Source: Mycobacterium sp.
Lineage (GTDB): Bacteria; Actinomycetota; Actinomycetes; Mycobacteriales; Mycobacteriaceae
Direction of reading: 5' to 3'
NCBI GenBank assembly: GCA_020438845.1
Contig: JAGQTV010000038.1
Span: 17,026-81,025, forward strand
Length of the DNA: 64,000 nucleotides
This document shows positions 29,657-39,396 of this stretch, in pieces (the stretch's first letter is position 1; every line of letters starts with the position of its first letter). The notes beneath the pieces were generated by a model, which was given only the letters and a program-made list of their open reading frames with translations, searched no databases and was not told the DNA's origin. Position numbers and translations under genes: made by a program.

Positions 29657-29769
29657 TACCCCTGGCAGGGCTTTTCCGGCTCGGCGGGCCGGACCACCAG
29701 TGGGTCGCTGGTCCGCGCCGTAAGCCCGCTGTGAGTGCATCGGCGATGCGGAAATTAGGATTGCTACCC

Positions 29770-31296
29770 ATGACCGGGCCTCTTCTCAACACTCCCACCG
29801 CCGAACTGCTCGACTACGACGACGTCCTCGCGCGGTTCGATCCGGTGTTGGGCTTGGAAGTGCATGTCGAACTGTCGACGCAAACCAAGATGTTCTGCGG
29901 TTGCGCGACTACTTTCGGCGCCGAACCCAACACTCAGGTATGTCCGGTTTGCCTGGGGCTGCCCGGGGCGCTGCCGACCCTCAACGAGGCCGCCGTCGAG
30001 TCGGCCATCCGCATAGGCCTGGCACTGAACTGCGAGATCGCGTCATGGTGCCGCTTCGCCCGGAAGAACTACTTCTACCCGGACCAGCCGAAGAACTACC
30101 AAATCTCGCAGTACGACGAGCCGATCGCGTTCAACGGCCACCTCGACGTTCCCCTCGAAGACGGCAGCACGTTCCGGGTGAACATCGAGCGAGCTCATAT
30201 GGAGGAGGACACCGGCAAACTCACCCACGTCGGCGGCGACACCGGCCGCATCCACGGCGCCACTGCATCGCTGCTGGACGTCAACCGGGCCGGGGTGCCG
30301 CTGATCGAGATCGTCACCAAACCCATCGAAGGCGCGGGGGAGAACGCGCCGCAGGTGGCCCGCGCCTACGTCACAGCGTTGCGGGATCTCCTGCGCGCCT
30401 TGGGTGTTTCCGACGTCCGGATGGATCAGGGTTCGCTGCGCTGCGACGCCAACGTGTCGTTGCGGCCGCATGCGCAGGCCGAGTTCGGTATCCGAACCGA
30501 GACCAAGAACGTCAACTCGCTCAAGAGCGTCGAGGTGGCCGTCCGCTATGAGATGCGCCGTCAGGCTGCGGTTCTCGACGCCGGAGGCAAGGTCCACCAG
30601 GAGACCCGCCACTTCCACGAGGACGGCCACACCTCGCCGGGCCGGGACAAGGAGACCGCCGAGGACTACCGCTACTTCCCCGAGCCCGACCTCGAGCCGG
30701 TCGCACCCAGTGCTGAGTTGGTCGAGCAGCTGCGCAGAACCATCCCGGAGCTTCCGTGGTTGGCGCGCAAGCGGATTCAGCAGGAGTGGGGAGTTTCCGA
30801 CGAGGTGATGCGCGATCTGGTCAATGCCGGGGCGGTCGACCTGGTAGCCGCTACCGTCGGCTACGGCGCCGGCAGTGAGGCCGCCCGCGCTTGGTGGGGA
30901 AACTTCCTGGTGCAGAAGGCCAATGAAGCCGGAGTGGAACTCGATGCTGTGGGCATCACGCCCAAGCAGGTCGCGGCCCTGGTAGCACTGGTCGATGAGG
31001 GCAAGCTGTCCAACAAGTTGGCCCGCCAGGTAGTAGAGGGTGTCCTGGCCGGAGAGGGCGAGCCGGAGCAGGTGATGGCCGACCGCGGTCTGGCCCTGGT
31101 GCGCGACGATTCGCTGATCCAGGCAGCCGTCGACGAGGCGCTGGCTGCCAGCCCCGATATCGCCGAGAAGATCCGTGGCGGAAAGGTTCAGGCGGCTGGG
31201 GCCCTGGTCGGGGCGGTGATGAAGGCGACCAAGGGTCAGGCCGACGCGGCACGGGTACGCGAACTGGTGCTGAAGGCCTGCGGCCAGGAAGGGTGA
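29770..31296 (+). CDS. gatB: Asp-tRNA(Asn)/Glu-tRNA(Gln) amidotransferase subunit B
   Basis: GatB of 508 residues, the tRNA-binding and kinase subunit of GatCAB. Motifs: [20 protein letters not shown] with the zinc cysteines in FCGCATTF and [28 protein letters not shown], and [12 protein letters not shown]. The C-terminal YqeY-like domain is complete and ends KALVLKAC-like. ATG 29770 starts [19 protein letters not shown]; an upstream in-frame start at 29731 is less likely. It is separated from gatCA by pfkA and the small secreted gene, as in other mycobacteria. Confidence 0.96.
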   Translation: MTGPLLNTPTAELLDYDDVLARFDPVLGLEVHVELSTQTKMFCGCATTFGAEPNTQVCPVCLGLPGALPTLNEAAVESAIRIGLALNCEIASWCRFARKNYFYPDQPKNYQISQYDEPIAFNGHLDVPLEDGSTFRVNIERAHMEEDTGKLTHVGGDTGRIHGATASLLDVNRAGVPLIEIVTKPIEGAGENAPQVARAYVTALRDLLRALGVSDVRMDQGSLRCDANVSLRPHAQAEFGIRTETKNVNSLKSVEVAVRYEMRRQAAVLDAGGKVHQETRHFHEDGHTSPGRDKETAEDYRYFPEPDLEPVAPSAELVEQLRRTIPELPWLARKRIQQEWGVSDEVMRDLVNAGAVDLVAATVGYGAGSEAARAWWGNFLVQKANEAGVELDAVGITPKQVAALVALVDEGKLSNKLARQVVEGVLAGEGEPEQVMADRGLALVRDDSLIQAAVDEALAASPDIAEKIRGGKVQAAGALVGAVMKATKGQADAARVRELVLKACGQEG

Positions 31297-31407
31297 GCTC
31301 CGTCTTAACCCGGTAGGTCAGGCTTCATAAGCCCCGCTGTCCTGCCGGGAGCAGTATCATGCTGGATCAGATGTCGGCCGATGGTTTCAGCATCAGGGAC
31401 GGAGGCA

Positions 31408-34062
31408 ATGGCAAGCGTGCCGATGCCGGATGCGGTCCCGGCAGATTTCGTCGCCGGCCAGGCGGGCCAAGCCATCGCGGACGACTACGTTTCCACGGTC
31501 CTGGTAGTCGACGACAACGCTCAACTGCGTGAGTTGCTCTGTGCGGTGCTTGCGCCGTTGAACTGCGACACCGTCGCGGTGGGTTCCGGTGAGGAAGCGC
31601 TCACCGAGTTGTTGCGGCGCAAGGTCGCTGTGATCATCCTCGATGTCAAGATGCCTGGGATCGACGGGTTCGAAACCGCCCAGCTGATCCGAGAAACCGA
31701 AGACTTCGCCACGACGCCGATCATCTTTCTCACCGGCGAGGCCGGGGCAGACAGTGATCTGGAAAAGGGCTATCGGCTGGGCGCGGTCGATTTCCTGATC
31801 AAGCCTGTTTCCCGGCATGTGCTCTTCGCCAAGGTCAAGGCCCTGCTGGAACTGGATCAGTCCTTCGCCCGGCTGAGGCACGAAGCCGCGGAGTTTCACA
31901 CCCAGCAACTCCGTGCGGCCCGCGAAGCAGAGGTCAGGCAGCGCGAGGAGTTGATCTTCACCCAGCGACGGGAACGGCTGACCAACATCTTTGCCGAAGC
32001 GAGCATCGACGTGAAGGCCTTACAGGAAGCCATCGTCGCTGAGGTGAGTCAGTTGTTCGACGCCGATTGCGGGCTGCGCCTGTCGTCGCCCGGTCACGGT
32101 TGGCATGAACCTCTCTCGCTCGCCGTCTCCGGTGACACCTGTCCGGTGATGGAAGCCTGGCTGGTCGGGCGTCCGGCGGAGCAGGGTCAGCGGGCGGCGC
32201 CTTACGACCAGATGATGGTGGAGGATTTGACTGCCCGAGGGCGGGGTGTCGGTGTTCTCTGCGTCGGACGACCCGACGGTCGTCCTTTCTCTGACATCGA
32301 AGCTGCGCTGTTTCGGGGGGTATCGGTCGCCGCGGCCCTGGCGGTGTCCAACGCGACCCTCTATCAGGTTCAGGCCGAGTATGCGGCCGTCATGCAAGCC
32401 AGCGGCGACGCGATCCTCGCCGTCGATTCCTCAGGTGCCATCCGCAGCTGCAACAAGGCGGCGGCAGCCTTGTTCGGGGGAGATGCGGACACCCTGATCG
32501 GCCGTTCCATCCTGGAATTCGCCGCCGACGCCGATCGAGAGCGGCTGCGGGAGCGGGTGATCAATAACCTCGCATCACAGGAAGGTTCGTTGGAGATGGT
32601 GTGCGTCTCCCGGGACGGACGTCATGTCGAGGTCGCGGTGACGTTGTCCCCGATCGGCGATTCGGTCGAACTGCACGTCGCGGCGGTGGTCCATGACCTG
32701 ACCGAGATCAAACGTGCGCAGAGCGAAATCCGGCATCTGGCCAGCCACGACCCCCTGACCGGCCTGGCCAACCGACGAGAGTTGAACGCCCGGCTTGTCG
32801 ACGTGGTTGCCGACCACGAGATCAGCGGGGATGTAGCGGCACTGCTGTACATGGACGTCAACCACTTCAAGGCGGTCAACGACACCTATGGTCACGATGC
32901 CGGGGACGACTTGTTGGTGGCCGTGGCCAATCGAATTCGAGCCGCGGTACGTGCCGAAACGCTGGTAGCCCGTATCGGCGGGGACGAGTTCGTCGTCTTA
33001 CTGGAACATCTCCCATCGGTGAGCGCTGCCGCGGCAGCCGGAAACCGAATTCTGAAACAAATTCAGACTGAACCGATTTCGTGCCGAAACGCCACCATTA
33101 AACCCTCCGTGAGTATGGGCATCGGCTGCCTGGGCGACACCGCCGGGGACCCCGACGAGTTGCTGTCTCACGCCGACCTGGCGATGTTCGCGGCCAAGAG
33201 CAACGCCCTGGAAGAGGCCGTTGTCTACACCGATCTGATCGGATCGCGATACCGGGAGAAATCCCACCTGCGAGCCAGATTGCCGGAGGCCCTGGAACGT
33301 TCCGAAGTTCGCATGGTTTACCAGCCGATCGTCCATGCCGAGACGGGCGCCTTGTTCGGCATCGAAGCCCTTATTCGTTGGCAGGTGGGCGACGAGGAGG
33401 TGCCTCCCCGCGAGATCGTCTCGCTGGCTGAGACTTCCAATCAGATGGGGGCGCTCGGTCAATGGATTTTGAGGCGTAGCTTCCGGGATTACCTGGCTCT
33501 GGGCAGAAGCGATCTGCGTCTGCATGTCAATCTGTCACCCCACCAACTGCTCGAAGCCGGCTTTCTGGAAGAACTGACCAACGCCTGCCGGGACAGCGAG
33601 CTGACCCCGGCCACCGTGTGTCTGGAACTCACCGAACACGCTTTCAGCAGAGAGCCTGCTCCGGCCTACGCGGCGTTGCGCAGGGCCAAGGACTTCGGGT
33701 TCAGCCTGGCGATCGACGAATTCGGGGTGGAATACGCCAGCATGACCAATCTGCTCGAGGTACCTGCCGACTGGCTCAAGATCGATCGATCCTTCATCGC
33801 CGGCCTGCTCGAGAGCGAACGACTGCAACGGCTTGTGCGCGGACAGATCGCGGTTGCTGCATCCATGCAGGTGGATCTGATCGCGGTGGGAGTCGAGACC
33901 CAGGCGCAGGCCGACTGGCTCCGAGAGGCAGGATGTGTACTGCACCAGGGCTTCTTGTATAGCCAGCCCGTCGAGACCGATGAACTGGCCGCTCTGATCG
34001 GGAGGCACTGGCCAGGACGTCGCGAACAGCCCGGAACCGACGATGGAAGCAGTGCAGTGTGA
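31408..34062 (+). CDS. REC-GAF-PAS-GGDEF-EAL c-di-GMP signalling protein
   Basis: Cytoplasmic signalling protein of about 884 residues, first gene of a four-gene operon. Order: receiver domain (30-150, phospho-acceptor D79 in IILDVKMPG, Lys in FLIKPVS), coiled coil, GAF-like (190-330), PAS (335-445), GGDEF domain with intact GGDEF at 524-528, and EAL domain with EAL at 653-655. The diguanylate cyclase half looks active. In the EAL half the canonical DDFG is IDEFG, and other ligands (VNLSP, LELTE, DWLKID, VGVETQAQ) remain. I chose ATG 31408 for its ggacggagg; ATG 31381 is in frame. It is probably phosphorylated by the next gene product. Confidence 0.9.
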   Translation: MASVPMPDAVPADFVAGQAGQAIADDYVSTVLVVDDNAQLRELLCAVLAPLNCDTVAVGSGEEALTELLRRKVAVIILDVKMPGIDGFETAQLIRETEDFATTPIIFLTGEAGADSDLEKGYRLGAVDFLIKPVSRHVLFAKVKALLELDQSFARLRHEAAEFHTQQLRAAREAEVRQREELIFTQRRERLTNIFAEASIDVKALQEAIVAEVSQLFDADCGLRLSSPGHGWHEPLSLAVSGDTCPVMEAWLVGRPAEQGQRAAPYDQMMVEDLTARGRGVGVLCVGRPDGRPFSDIEAALFRGVSVAAALAVSNATLYQVQAEYAAVMQASGDAILAVDSSGAIRSCNKAAAALFGGDADTLIGRSILEFAADADRERLRERVINNLASQEGSLEMVCVSRDGRHVEVAVTLSPIGDSVELHVAAVVHDLTEIKRAQSEIRHLASHDPLTGLANRRELNARLVDVVADHEISGDVAALLYMDVNHFKAVNDTYGHDAGDDLLVAVANRIRAAVRAETLVARIGGDEFVVLLEHLPSVSAAAAAGNRILKQIQTEPISCRNATIKPSVSMGIGCLGDTAGDPDELLSHADLAMFAAKSNALEEAVVYTDLIGSRYREKSHLRARLPEALERSEVRMVYQPIVHAETGALFGIEALIRWQVGDEEVPPREIVSLAETSNQMGALGQWILRRSFRDYLALGRSDLRLHVNLSPHQLLEAGFLEELTNACRDSELTPATVCLELTEHAFSREPAPAYAALRRAKDFGFSLAIDEFGVEYASMTNLLEVPADWLKIDRSFIAGLLESERLQRLVRGQIAVAASMQVDLIAVGVETQAQADWLREAGCVLHQGFLYSQPVETDELAALIGRHWPGRREQPGTDDGSSAV

Positions 34063-37000
34063 ATCTCGCAAACCGATTGGCGATCCTGGCCGGCTCGGCA
34101 TTGTTGTCCATCATTCTTGCGGCGGGCATGTTCACCTGGCAGACCGCCCGTATCTCAAATCTTTACGAAAAGCGTTTCGAGGCAAGCCAAGCCGCCTCCA
34201 CAGCGCTGACCATCGATGGGGACCTGACCGAATTCGTCACGGCAGCCTACGGTCTGTTGTTCGTCAAGGATCAGGGGCGGCGTGCCGAACTGTCCGCGGC
34301 GGTGGACCGACTGGGGAAAGCGATCGACGCGGAGCTTCGCGAAGCGACAGATCAAGCCGGGCAGGACAGCGATCGACTGCTGTACCAGTCTGCTCTCTCG
34401 AGCTGGACAACCTTCCGGTCGCTCTACCAGGCCCCACGGGACGCAGTGCCGGAGGCTGGACAGGCAGCTGCTGCAACGCTCCTGGACAGCCAGACCGCCC
34501 CCGTCGAAGGACAAATTCAGCGCATCGTTGACCAGGATGAGCTCGCCATCCGGCAGGCTGATGCAGCGGCGCGGGCGGCGATACACACCAGCCGGATCGT
34601 CATCTGGGTCGCTTCGACCGTGATCGTGCTCGGGCTGGGTGTGCTGCTCTTCCTCACCAGCCGGAAGATCTATCACGCGGTAAATCAAGCCACCGAAAAG
34701 TCCGAACGAGCAAGGCGGTTCAAGGAAACTCAAGCGGACCTGATGACCGAGGTACAAGGCGAGACCGACCTGGCCGGTGCGTGCGGGATCATCGTGACGC
34801 GCACGGCGCAGGCACTGGGCGCCAGCCACGGAGCCTTTTATCTGAAGCAGACCACTGACGTGCCCCGCTTCGCCCTGATGGCGTCCTACGCCTTCCACCG
34901 CCGCAAGGACTTGCCGAACTCGTTCGGACTGGGGGACGGTCTCGTCGGTCAATGCGCCTTGGAGGGGCAGCGCATCGAAATCACCGAGGCCCCGGCCGAT
35001 TACGTCGAGATCGTTTCGGGGCTGGGCAAGACCCAGCCGGTTTCGCTGATTCTGGTTCCCGTCATGTTCGAGTCCGAAGTCCTCGGCGTTCTGGAGTTCG
35101 CCTCACTTCGCCCCTTCTCCCACGACGACAATGAGCTCTTGGACAGCGTGGCGCTGGGAGCCGGAGTTGCCATCGCTGCGATCGAAGCGGCGCAGAAGAC
35201 CCGGGAACTGCTACAGGTGTCCAAGGCCCAGACCGAAGAACTCCAGACCCAGGAGGAGGAACTTCGCGCGGCCAATGAGCAGCTGATCCAACGCGAAGAA
35301 CGGCTGTCTGCGCAGAATGCGGAACTGGAGGAGCAAACCGAGCAACTGCGCTCACAGAAGGAAGAACTGAAGGCGAGTTCCGAGACGCTCGAAGCGCAGG
35401 CCGACGCGCTGGAGAAAAAGAACGACGAACTGCATCGCCTCAGTAAATCGCTGGAGGCGAAGGCCGAAGATCTGGCCGTCGCGTCCCGGTACAAGTCGGA
35501 ATTCCTGGCCAACATGTCGCACGAACTGCGCACGCCGCTGAACAGCATCCTGATCCTGGCAGGTCTTCTCGGTGACTCGGGTGATCCGCTGACCGAGAAA
35601 CAGCAGGAATTCGCGGAGACGATCGAACAGTCGGGGCGCGACTTGCTGAATCTCATCGATGAGGTCTTGGATCTCGCGAAGGTCGAATCTGGCTCGTTGC
35701 GCTTCGAACAGGAAGACATCGACATCACTCAGCTCGTCAGTTTCCTGGAGAGGACCTTCCGGCCTATCGCCGAGAACAAGGGGGTGGTCTTCCGTGTCGT
35801 GGTCAACGAGAGTGCTCCGCGGGAGATCACGAGCGACTACACGCGGGTGAAACAGATCGCGAAGAATCTCGCGGCGAATGCAGTGAAGTTCACCGATGAG
35901 GGATCGGTCACGGTGACGCTCTCGGGGGCCGCTGACACCCAGGGCAATCCCGGAGATCGTTATCTCGCGATCGCCGTCACCGACACCGGCATCGGGATCG
36001 ACAAGGTCGACCACAACCTGATCTTCGAATCGTTCCAGCAGGCAAATCGTGGATCCACCCGGCAGTACGGCGGTACTGGTCTTGGCCTGGCCATCAGTCG
36101 CGATCTGGCCCGCCAGCTGGGTGGTGAGATAACGCTGATCAGCGCACCGGGACAAGGTTCGACCTTCACGTGTTATCTGCCTGTCCGAGTTGGGCCCGGT
36201 GCCGAAAACCAGCGGGGAGGGGCGCCGACGCCCGCAGCGGCCGCCAGGAGTGCCGCCAGCCCGGTGCCGTCGGCGGTTGCGTCCAGCGCCCCCGTCGGCG
36301 CACCCGTCCCCGTCGAGGCGCCGATTGCTCGGGTGACCGGGACTGTAGAGAGTCGGCAAGCCGAATCCGCACCGGCCGAAGAGTCGGTGGACATCTCGGA
36401 CGTCGCCTGGCCGGATGGGGAAAGACCGGTCCTGTTGATAGTGGAGGACGATCGGACCTTTGCCGGGATGTTGGCCGAACTGGCCAGGGAGACAGGCTTC
36501 GATGCGGTCATCACACCGAGCGGTCGTGCGGCCCTGGCCCTGGCCCGGGAACGTCAACCCGCCGCCATCTCCCTGGATATCGGCCTACCCGACATGGCGG
36601 GCTGGGTTGTTCTGGATGTCCTCAAACACGATCTTGCGACCCGACACATACCGGTGGACATCGTTTCCGGTGCAACGGATGTCGCTCGTGGTCGCCGGAT
36701 GGGCGCCATCCATACGCTGAGCAAACCCGCCGACGTCACCGCCATCCGTTCGATGTTGCGGGCCACCGCTGAGTTTCTGCGGCCGGGACCGCGGCAGGTG
36801 CTGGTGGCGGCTGCCGACGATGACAAACAGCGTGCGTTGTCGGAAACCCTGATGGAGGGCGGCGATATTTCCATCGCCACGGTCAGCACCGGCGAACAAG
36901 TGCTGGCCGAGTTGAACGGACCGACGCACTACGACTGCCTGGTCCTCGATCTCGGATTGCCCGACATCGACGGGATCGACCTCATTGAACGCATCAAGGA

Positions 37001-37637
37001 CCAAGTCAACGAGGCGAGTCTGCCGGTGATCGTGCACACCGACCGGGAATTGACCGCTGCCGAAACAGAACGACTGGAAGTGCTGGCCGCCGCCATCGTT
37101 CTGAAGAATGCGAAATCGCCGGAGAGGCTGCTCGACGAGACCGCGCTGTTCCTGCACCGTGTGGCCGACGACCTACCGGATGAGGCTCGCGCGATCCTGG
37201 CCAATCCGACGCCGTTCGACGAGTCACTCAAGGGCAACACGGTTCTCCTCGTCGACGACGACGTGCGAAACGTCTTCTCGCTCGGCAGCGCGTTGAAGCG
37301 GTACGGCATTACGGTGGTCCCGGCCCGCAACGGGCAGGAGGGAATTGACAACCTCGCCGCTCATCCAGAGATCGACCTCGTTCTGATGGACATGATGATG
37401 CCCGTGATGGACGGGTATGAGGCGATGCGCCGTATCCGTAGCGAGGCCCGGTGGCGAGACCTGCCCATCGTCGCGCTCACTGCGAAGGCCATGAAGGGCG
37501 ACCGGCAGAAGTGCCTGGACGCGGGTGCTTCCGATTACGTCACAAAGCCCGTCGACATGGATCAACTCACCTCCGTTCTCCGGGTGTGGTTGGCCAGCCG
37601 GCCCCGACGGGTGCGAGGACTCTCCGAGCAGCGATGA
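34059..37637 (+). CDS. membrane hybrid histidine kinase with three receiver domains
   Basis: Sensor kinase of 1192 residues. TM1 (7-29), an extracytoplasmic helical sensor (30-180, CHASE3/4HB-like), TM2 (181-203), GAF (about 235-380), a long Glu/Gln-rich coiled coil (385-475), then the HisKA domain with phospho-His H488 in MSHELRTPLN. The HATPase carries NLAANAVKF, VTDTGIGI and GGTGLGLAI. A Pro/Ala linker leads to three receivers with Asp at D840 (SLDIGLPD), D964 (LVLDLGLPD) and D1111 (LVLMDMMMP). No Hpt domain is present, so phosphate flow beyond the receivers is unclear. GTG overlaps the upstream stop by four bases (GTGA). Confidence 0.92.
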   Translation: MNLANRLAILAGSALLSIILAAGMFTWQTARISNLYEKRFEASQAASTALTIDGDLTEFVTAAYGLLFVKDQGRRAELSAAVDRLGKAIDAELREATDQAGQDSDRLLYQSALSSWTTFRSLYQAPRDAVPEAGQAAAATLLDSQTAPVEGQIQRIVDQDELAIRQADAAARAAIHTSRIVIWVASTVIVLGLGVLLFLTSRKIYHAVNQATEKSERARRFKETQADLMTEVQGETDLAGACGIIVTRTAQALGASHGAFYLKQTTDVPRFALMASYAFHRRKDLPNSFGLGDGLVGQCALEGQRIEITEAPADYVEIVSGLGKTQPVSLILVPVMFESEVLGVLEFASLRPFSHDDNELLDSVALGAGVAIAAIEAAQKTRELLQVSKAQTEELQTQEEELRAANEQLIQREERLSAQNAELEEQTEQLRSQKEELKASSETLEAQADALEKKNDELHRLSKSLEAKAEDLAVASRYKSEFLANMSHELRTPLNSILILAGLLGDSGDPLTEKQQEFAETIEQSGRDLLNLIDEVLDLAKVESGSLRFEQEDIDITQLVSFLERTFRPIAENKGVVFRVVVNESAPREITSDYTRVKQIAKNLAANAVKFTDEGSVTVTLSGAADTQGNPGDRYLAIAVTDTGIGIDKVDHNLIFESFQQANRGSTRQYGGTGLGLAISRDLARQLGGEITLISAPGQGSTFTCYLPVRVGPGAENQRGGAPTPAAAARSAASPVPSAVASSAPVGAPVPVEAPIARVTGTVESRQAESAPAEESVDISDVAWPDGERPVLLIVEDDRTFAGMLAELARETGFDAVITPSGRAALALARERQPAAISLDIGLPDMAGWVVLDVLKHDLATRHIPVDIVSGATDVARGRRMGAIHTLSKPADVTAIRSMLRATAEFLRPGPRQVLVAAADDDKQRALSETLMEGGDISIATVSTGEQVLAELNGPTHYDCLVLDLGLPDIDGIDLIERIKDQVNEASLPVIVHTDRELTAAETERLEVLAAAIVLKNAKSPERLLDETALFLHRVADDLPDEARAILANPTPFDESLKGNTVLLVDDDVRNVFSLGSALKRYGITVVPARNGQEGIDNLAAHPEIDLVLMDMMMPVMDGYEAMRRIRSEARWRDLPIVALTAKAMKGDRQKCLDAGASDYVTKPVDMDQLTSVLRVWLASRPRRVRGLSEQR

Positions 37638-38488
37638 ACGTGCCCGACGAGGAGTCCGGGTCGCAGTGGTCCCGGGAGCTGACGCGGATCGAGGCGGAGG
37701 CATTCTTTTACACGGTCTACGAGCATCTCGGACACGACTTCCGGCACTACAGTGACGCATCCCGGAATCGTCGGCTGGTGGGATTCGTGCGCAGGCATTC
37801 GCTCGGCACCATTTCCGAGGCGCAGGGAAGGGTTCTGCGCGACCCCGAGCTCCAATCGGCCTTCCTGTCCGAAATGACGGTCAACGTGACCGAAATGTTC
37901 CGAGATCCCCAGGTGTTCGCCAAGATTCGCACCGAATTGGTGCCCCGGCTGGCGACCTATCCGCGAATACGGGTGTGGGTGGCCGGCTGCGCGACGGGGG
38001 AGGAGGCCTATTCCATGGCCATCTTGCTCGCCGAAGTCGGCTTGCTCGAGCGGACCACCATTTACGCGACCGACATCGACACCGTCTCGCTGCGGACCGC
38101 CACCGCGGCGATCTACCCGGCCGACGCGATGATCCGTGCCACCCGCAACTACCAGGCCAGCGGAGGCGACAGGCCATTCTCGGATTGGTACCTCGCCAGA
38201 TACGACCGCTGCATTCTCAGCCCCGACCTACGGCCGCGCATCGAATTCTTCTCCCACAATCTGGCCACCGACAGCACGTTCGCGGATTTCCACCTGATCT
38301 TGTGCCGCAACGTGTTCATCTATTTCGAGCACAGCCTTCAGCGCCGCGTGGAACTTCTTTTCTGGGAGAGTCTGGTGCCCTTCGGCCATCTCGTCATTGG
38401 TCCGCGGGAAACCCTCACGCCCGAGAGTGCCAAGCAGTTTGCCCCGTTGGACCGCAGGCTGGGAATCTATGTCAAGCGTCACGACTAG
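37634..38488 (+). CDS. cheR: CheR-type protein-glutamate methyltransferase
   Basis: CheR-like SAM methyltransferase of 284 residues. The N-terminal helical CheR_N domain (residues 10-80) precedes the SAM domain with RVWVAGCATGEEAYSMAILL, YATDIDTVSLRTA and the closing LILCRNVFIYFEH. In chemotaxis CheR methylates chemoreceptor glutamates; no chemoreceptor, CheA or CheW is encoded here, and mycobacteria lack flagella, so the target must differ. ATG 37634 overlaps the kinase stop (ATGA). The frame is open further upstream inside the kinase gene, but that part is not conserved. Confidence 0.9.
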   Translation: MNVPDEESGSQWSRELTRIEAEAFFYTVYEHLGHDFRHYSDASRNRRLVGFVRRHSLGTISEAQGRVLRDPELQSAFLSEMTVNVTEMFRDPQVFAKIRTELVPRLATYPRIRVWVAGCATGEEAYSMAILLAEVGLLERTTIYATDIDTVSLRTATAAIYPADAMIRATRNYQASGGDRPFSDWYLARYDRCILSPDLRPRIEFFSHNLATDSTFADFHLILCRNVFIYFEHSLQRRVELLFWESLVPFGHLVIGPRETLTPESAKQFAPLDRRLGIYVKRHD

Positions 38489-39119
38489 CGCGTCGGTGCC
38501 GAACGTCATCGTCTTCGGAGGCAGCGCCGGTGGCATGAATGCGCTGAAAGGGATTTTCGAGACTTTCGACCAGATCGGAAACAGCATCGTCGTCGTGGTT
38601 CTGCACCGCGACCCGAAGGATTCACCATTGGCCGAGGTGCTGCAGAACTACACAACCATCCCGATCCGCGAACCCGACGACAGCCCCTGGACGCCTCCGG
38701 AAGGGGTGGTCGCGGTGGCCCCGGCCGGATACCACCTTCTGCTCGGCAATACCCGAACACTCGTGTCAGAACCCCCGACCCCGGTCTCCCTCTACGAGAA
38801 CGGCACTGGTGTGCGGACCCACCTGACTCTGGACCCGCCCGTCGCGTACTCCCGTCCCTCGCTGAACGTAACCTTCTCCAGCGCAGCCGAACTCGTCAAC
38901 CCCGTGACAGTTGTCCTGCTGTCGTGCGCGAACGACGACGGTGCGCGCGGCTGTGAGGTGGTGAAAGCATCGGGGGGAAGAGTGGTGCTCCAGGATCCGG
39001 CCTCGTGCCAGGCGCCCACCGCGGTCAACTCGGCGATGCGCACGGTGCAACCGGACTTCGTTGCCGATCCGCGGGCGATCGGTATGTGGCTGTCGCGGAA
39101 CGCCGCTCGGGGCAGGTGA
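38469..39119 (+). CDS. cheB: CheB-type protein-glutamate methylesterase
   Basis: Methylesterase-domain protein of 216 residues without a receiver domain. The catalytic triad can be assigned: S19 in VFGGSAGGMNAL, H46 in VVLHRDPKDSPL and D157 in LSCANDDGARG. The segment YSRPSLNVTFSSAAEL matches the RPS-x-DxLFxSAA family stretch. It would demethylate or deamidate whatever CheR modifies. ATG 38469 overlaps the 3' end of cheR by 20 bases. Having no N-terminal receiver, it might be regulated by the stand-alone REC domains of the two upstream proteins. A hairpin follows the stop. Confidence 0.9.
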   Translation: MSSVTTSASVPNVIVFGGSAGGMNALKGIFETFDQIGNSIVVVVLHRDPKDSPLAEVLQNYTTIPIREPDDSPWTPPEGVVAVAPAGYHLLLGNTRTLVSEPPTPVSLYENGTGVRTHLTLDPPVAYSRPSLNVTFSSAAELVNPVTVVLLSCANDDGARGCEVVKASGGRVVLQDPASCQAPTAVNSAMRTVQPDFVADPRAIGMWLSRNAARGR

Positions 39120-39131
39120 TCTTCGGCGATT

Positions 39132-39155
39132 CAGACCCGTGCCGCGGAGGGTCTG
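39132..39155 (+). terminator. hairpin after cheB
   Basis: cagaccc (39132-39138) and gggtctg (39149-39155) form a perfect 7-bp stem with a 10-base loop, 12 bases after the cheB stop. It has no T tract, a form seen for many mycobacterial transcript ends. Confidence 0.45.
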
Positions 39156-39396
39156 CGGCAAGCCGTCGGAATGGGAGGTGTCGAGAATCTTTTAGAACCG
39201 AAAGATAATTCGAGTTATGAAACCCTCGCCATAGACCCGCCAAAGGTTTAGTGTCAGGGCTAGGTGCCATCGACCGGGAGGTCTTCGATGATGGCTGTGC
39301 TGTCAGTCGTTCCGGCGGCGCTTTCCGATGCCCGCCCACAGTGTCTGACTCCGTTGCGTTCAACTTGCCCCCGGTTTCTGTGAGAGGAGTTCGTCC
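39156..39396 (+). promoter_or_regulatory. upstream region of the hydrogenase operon
   Basis: This 241-bp stretch holds a relatively AT-rich patch at 39188-39232 (ttttagaaccgaaagataat and following) likely to contain the promoter. The Shine-Dalgarno gaggag at 39384-39389 serves ATG 39397. No perfect DosR-type or CRP-type palindrome was found by eye. Confidence 0.4.

Noticed and set aside
31318-31336. ggcttcataagcc hairpin after gatB as terminator
   Set aside because: Stem of only five pairs and no T tract.
39156-39396. DosR box upstream of the hydrogenase operon
   Set aside because: No sequence close to the TTSGGGACT-type palindrome was found; group 1h hydrogenases are not expected to need it.
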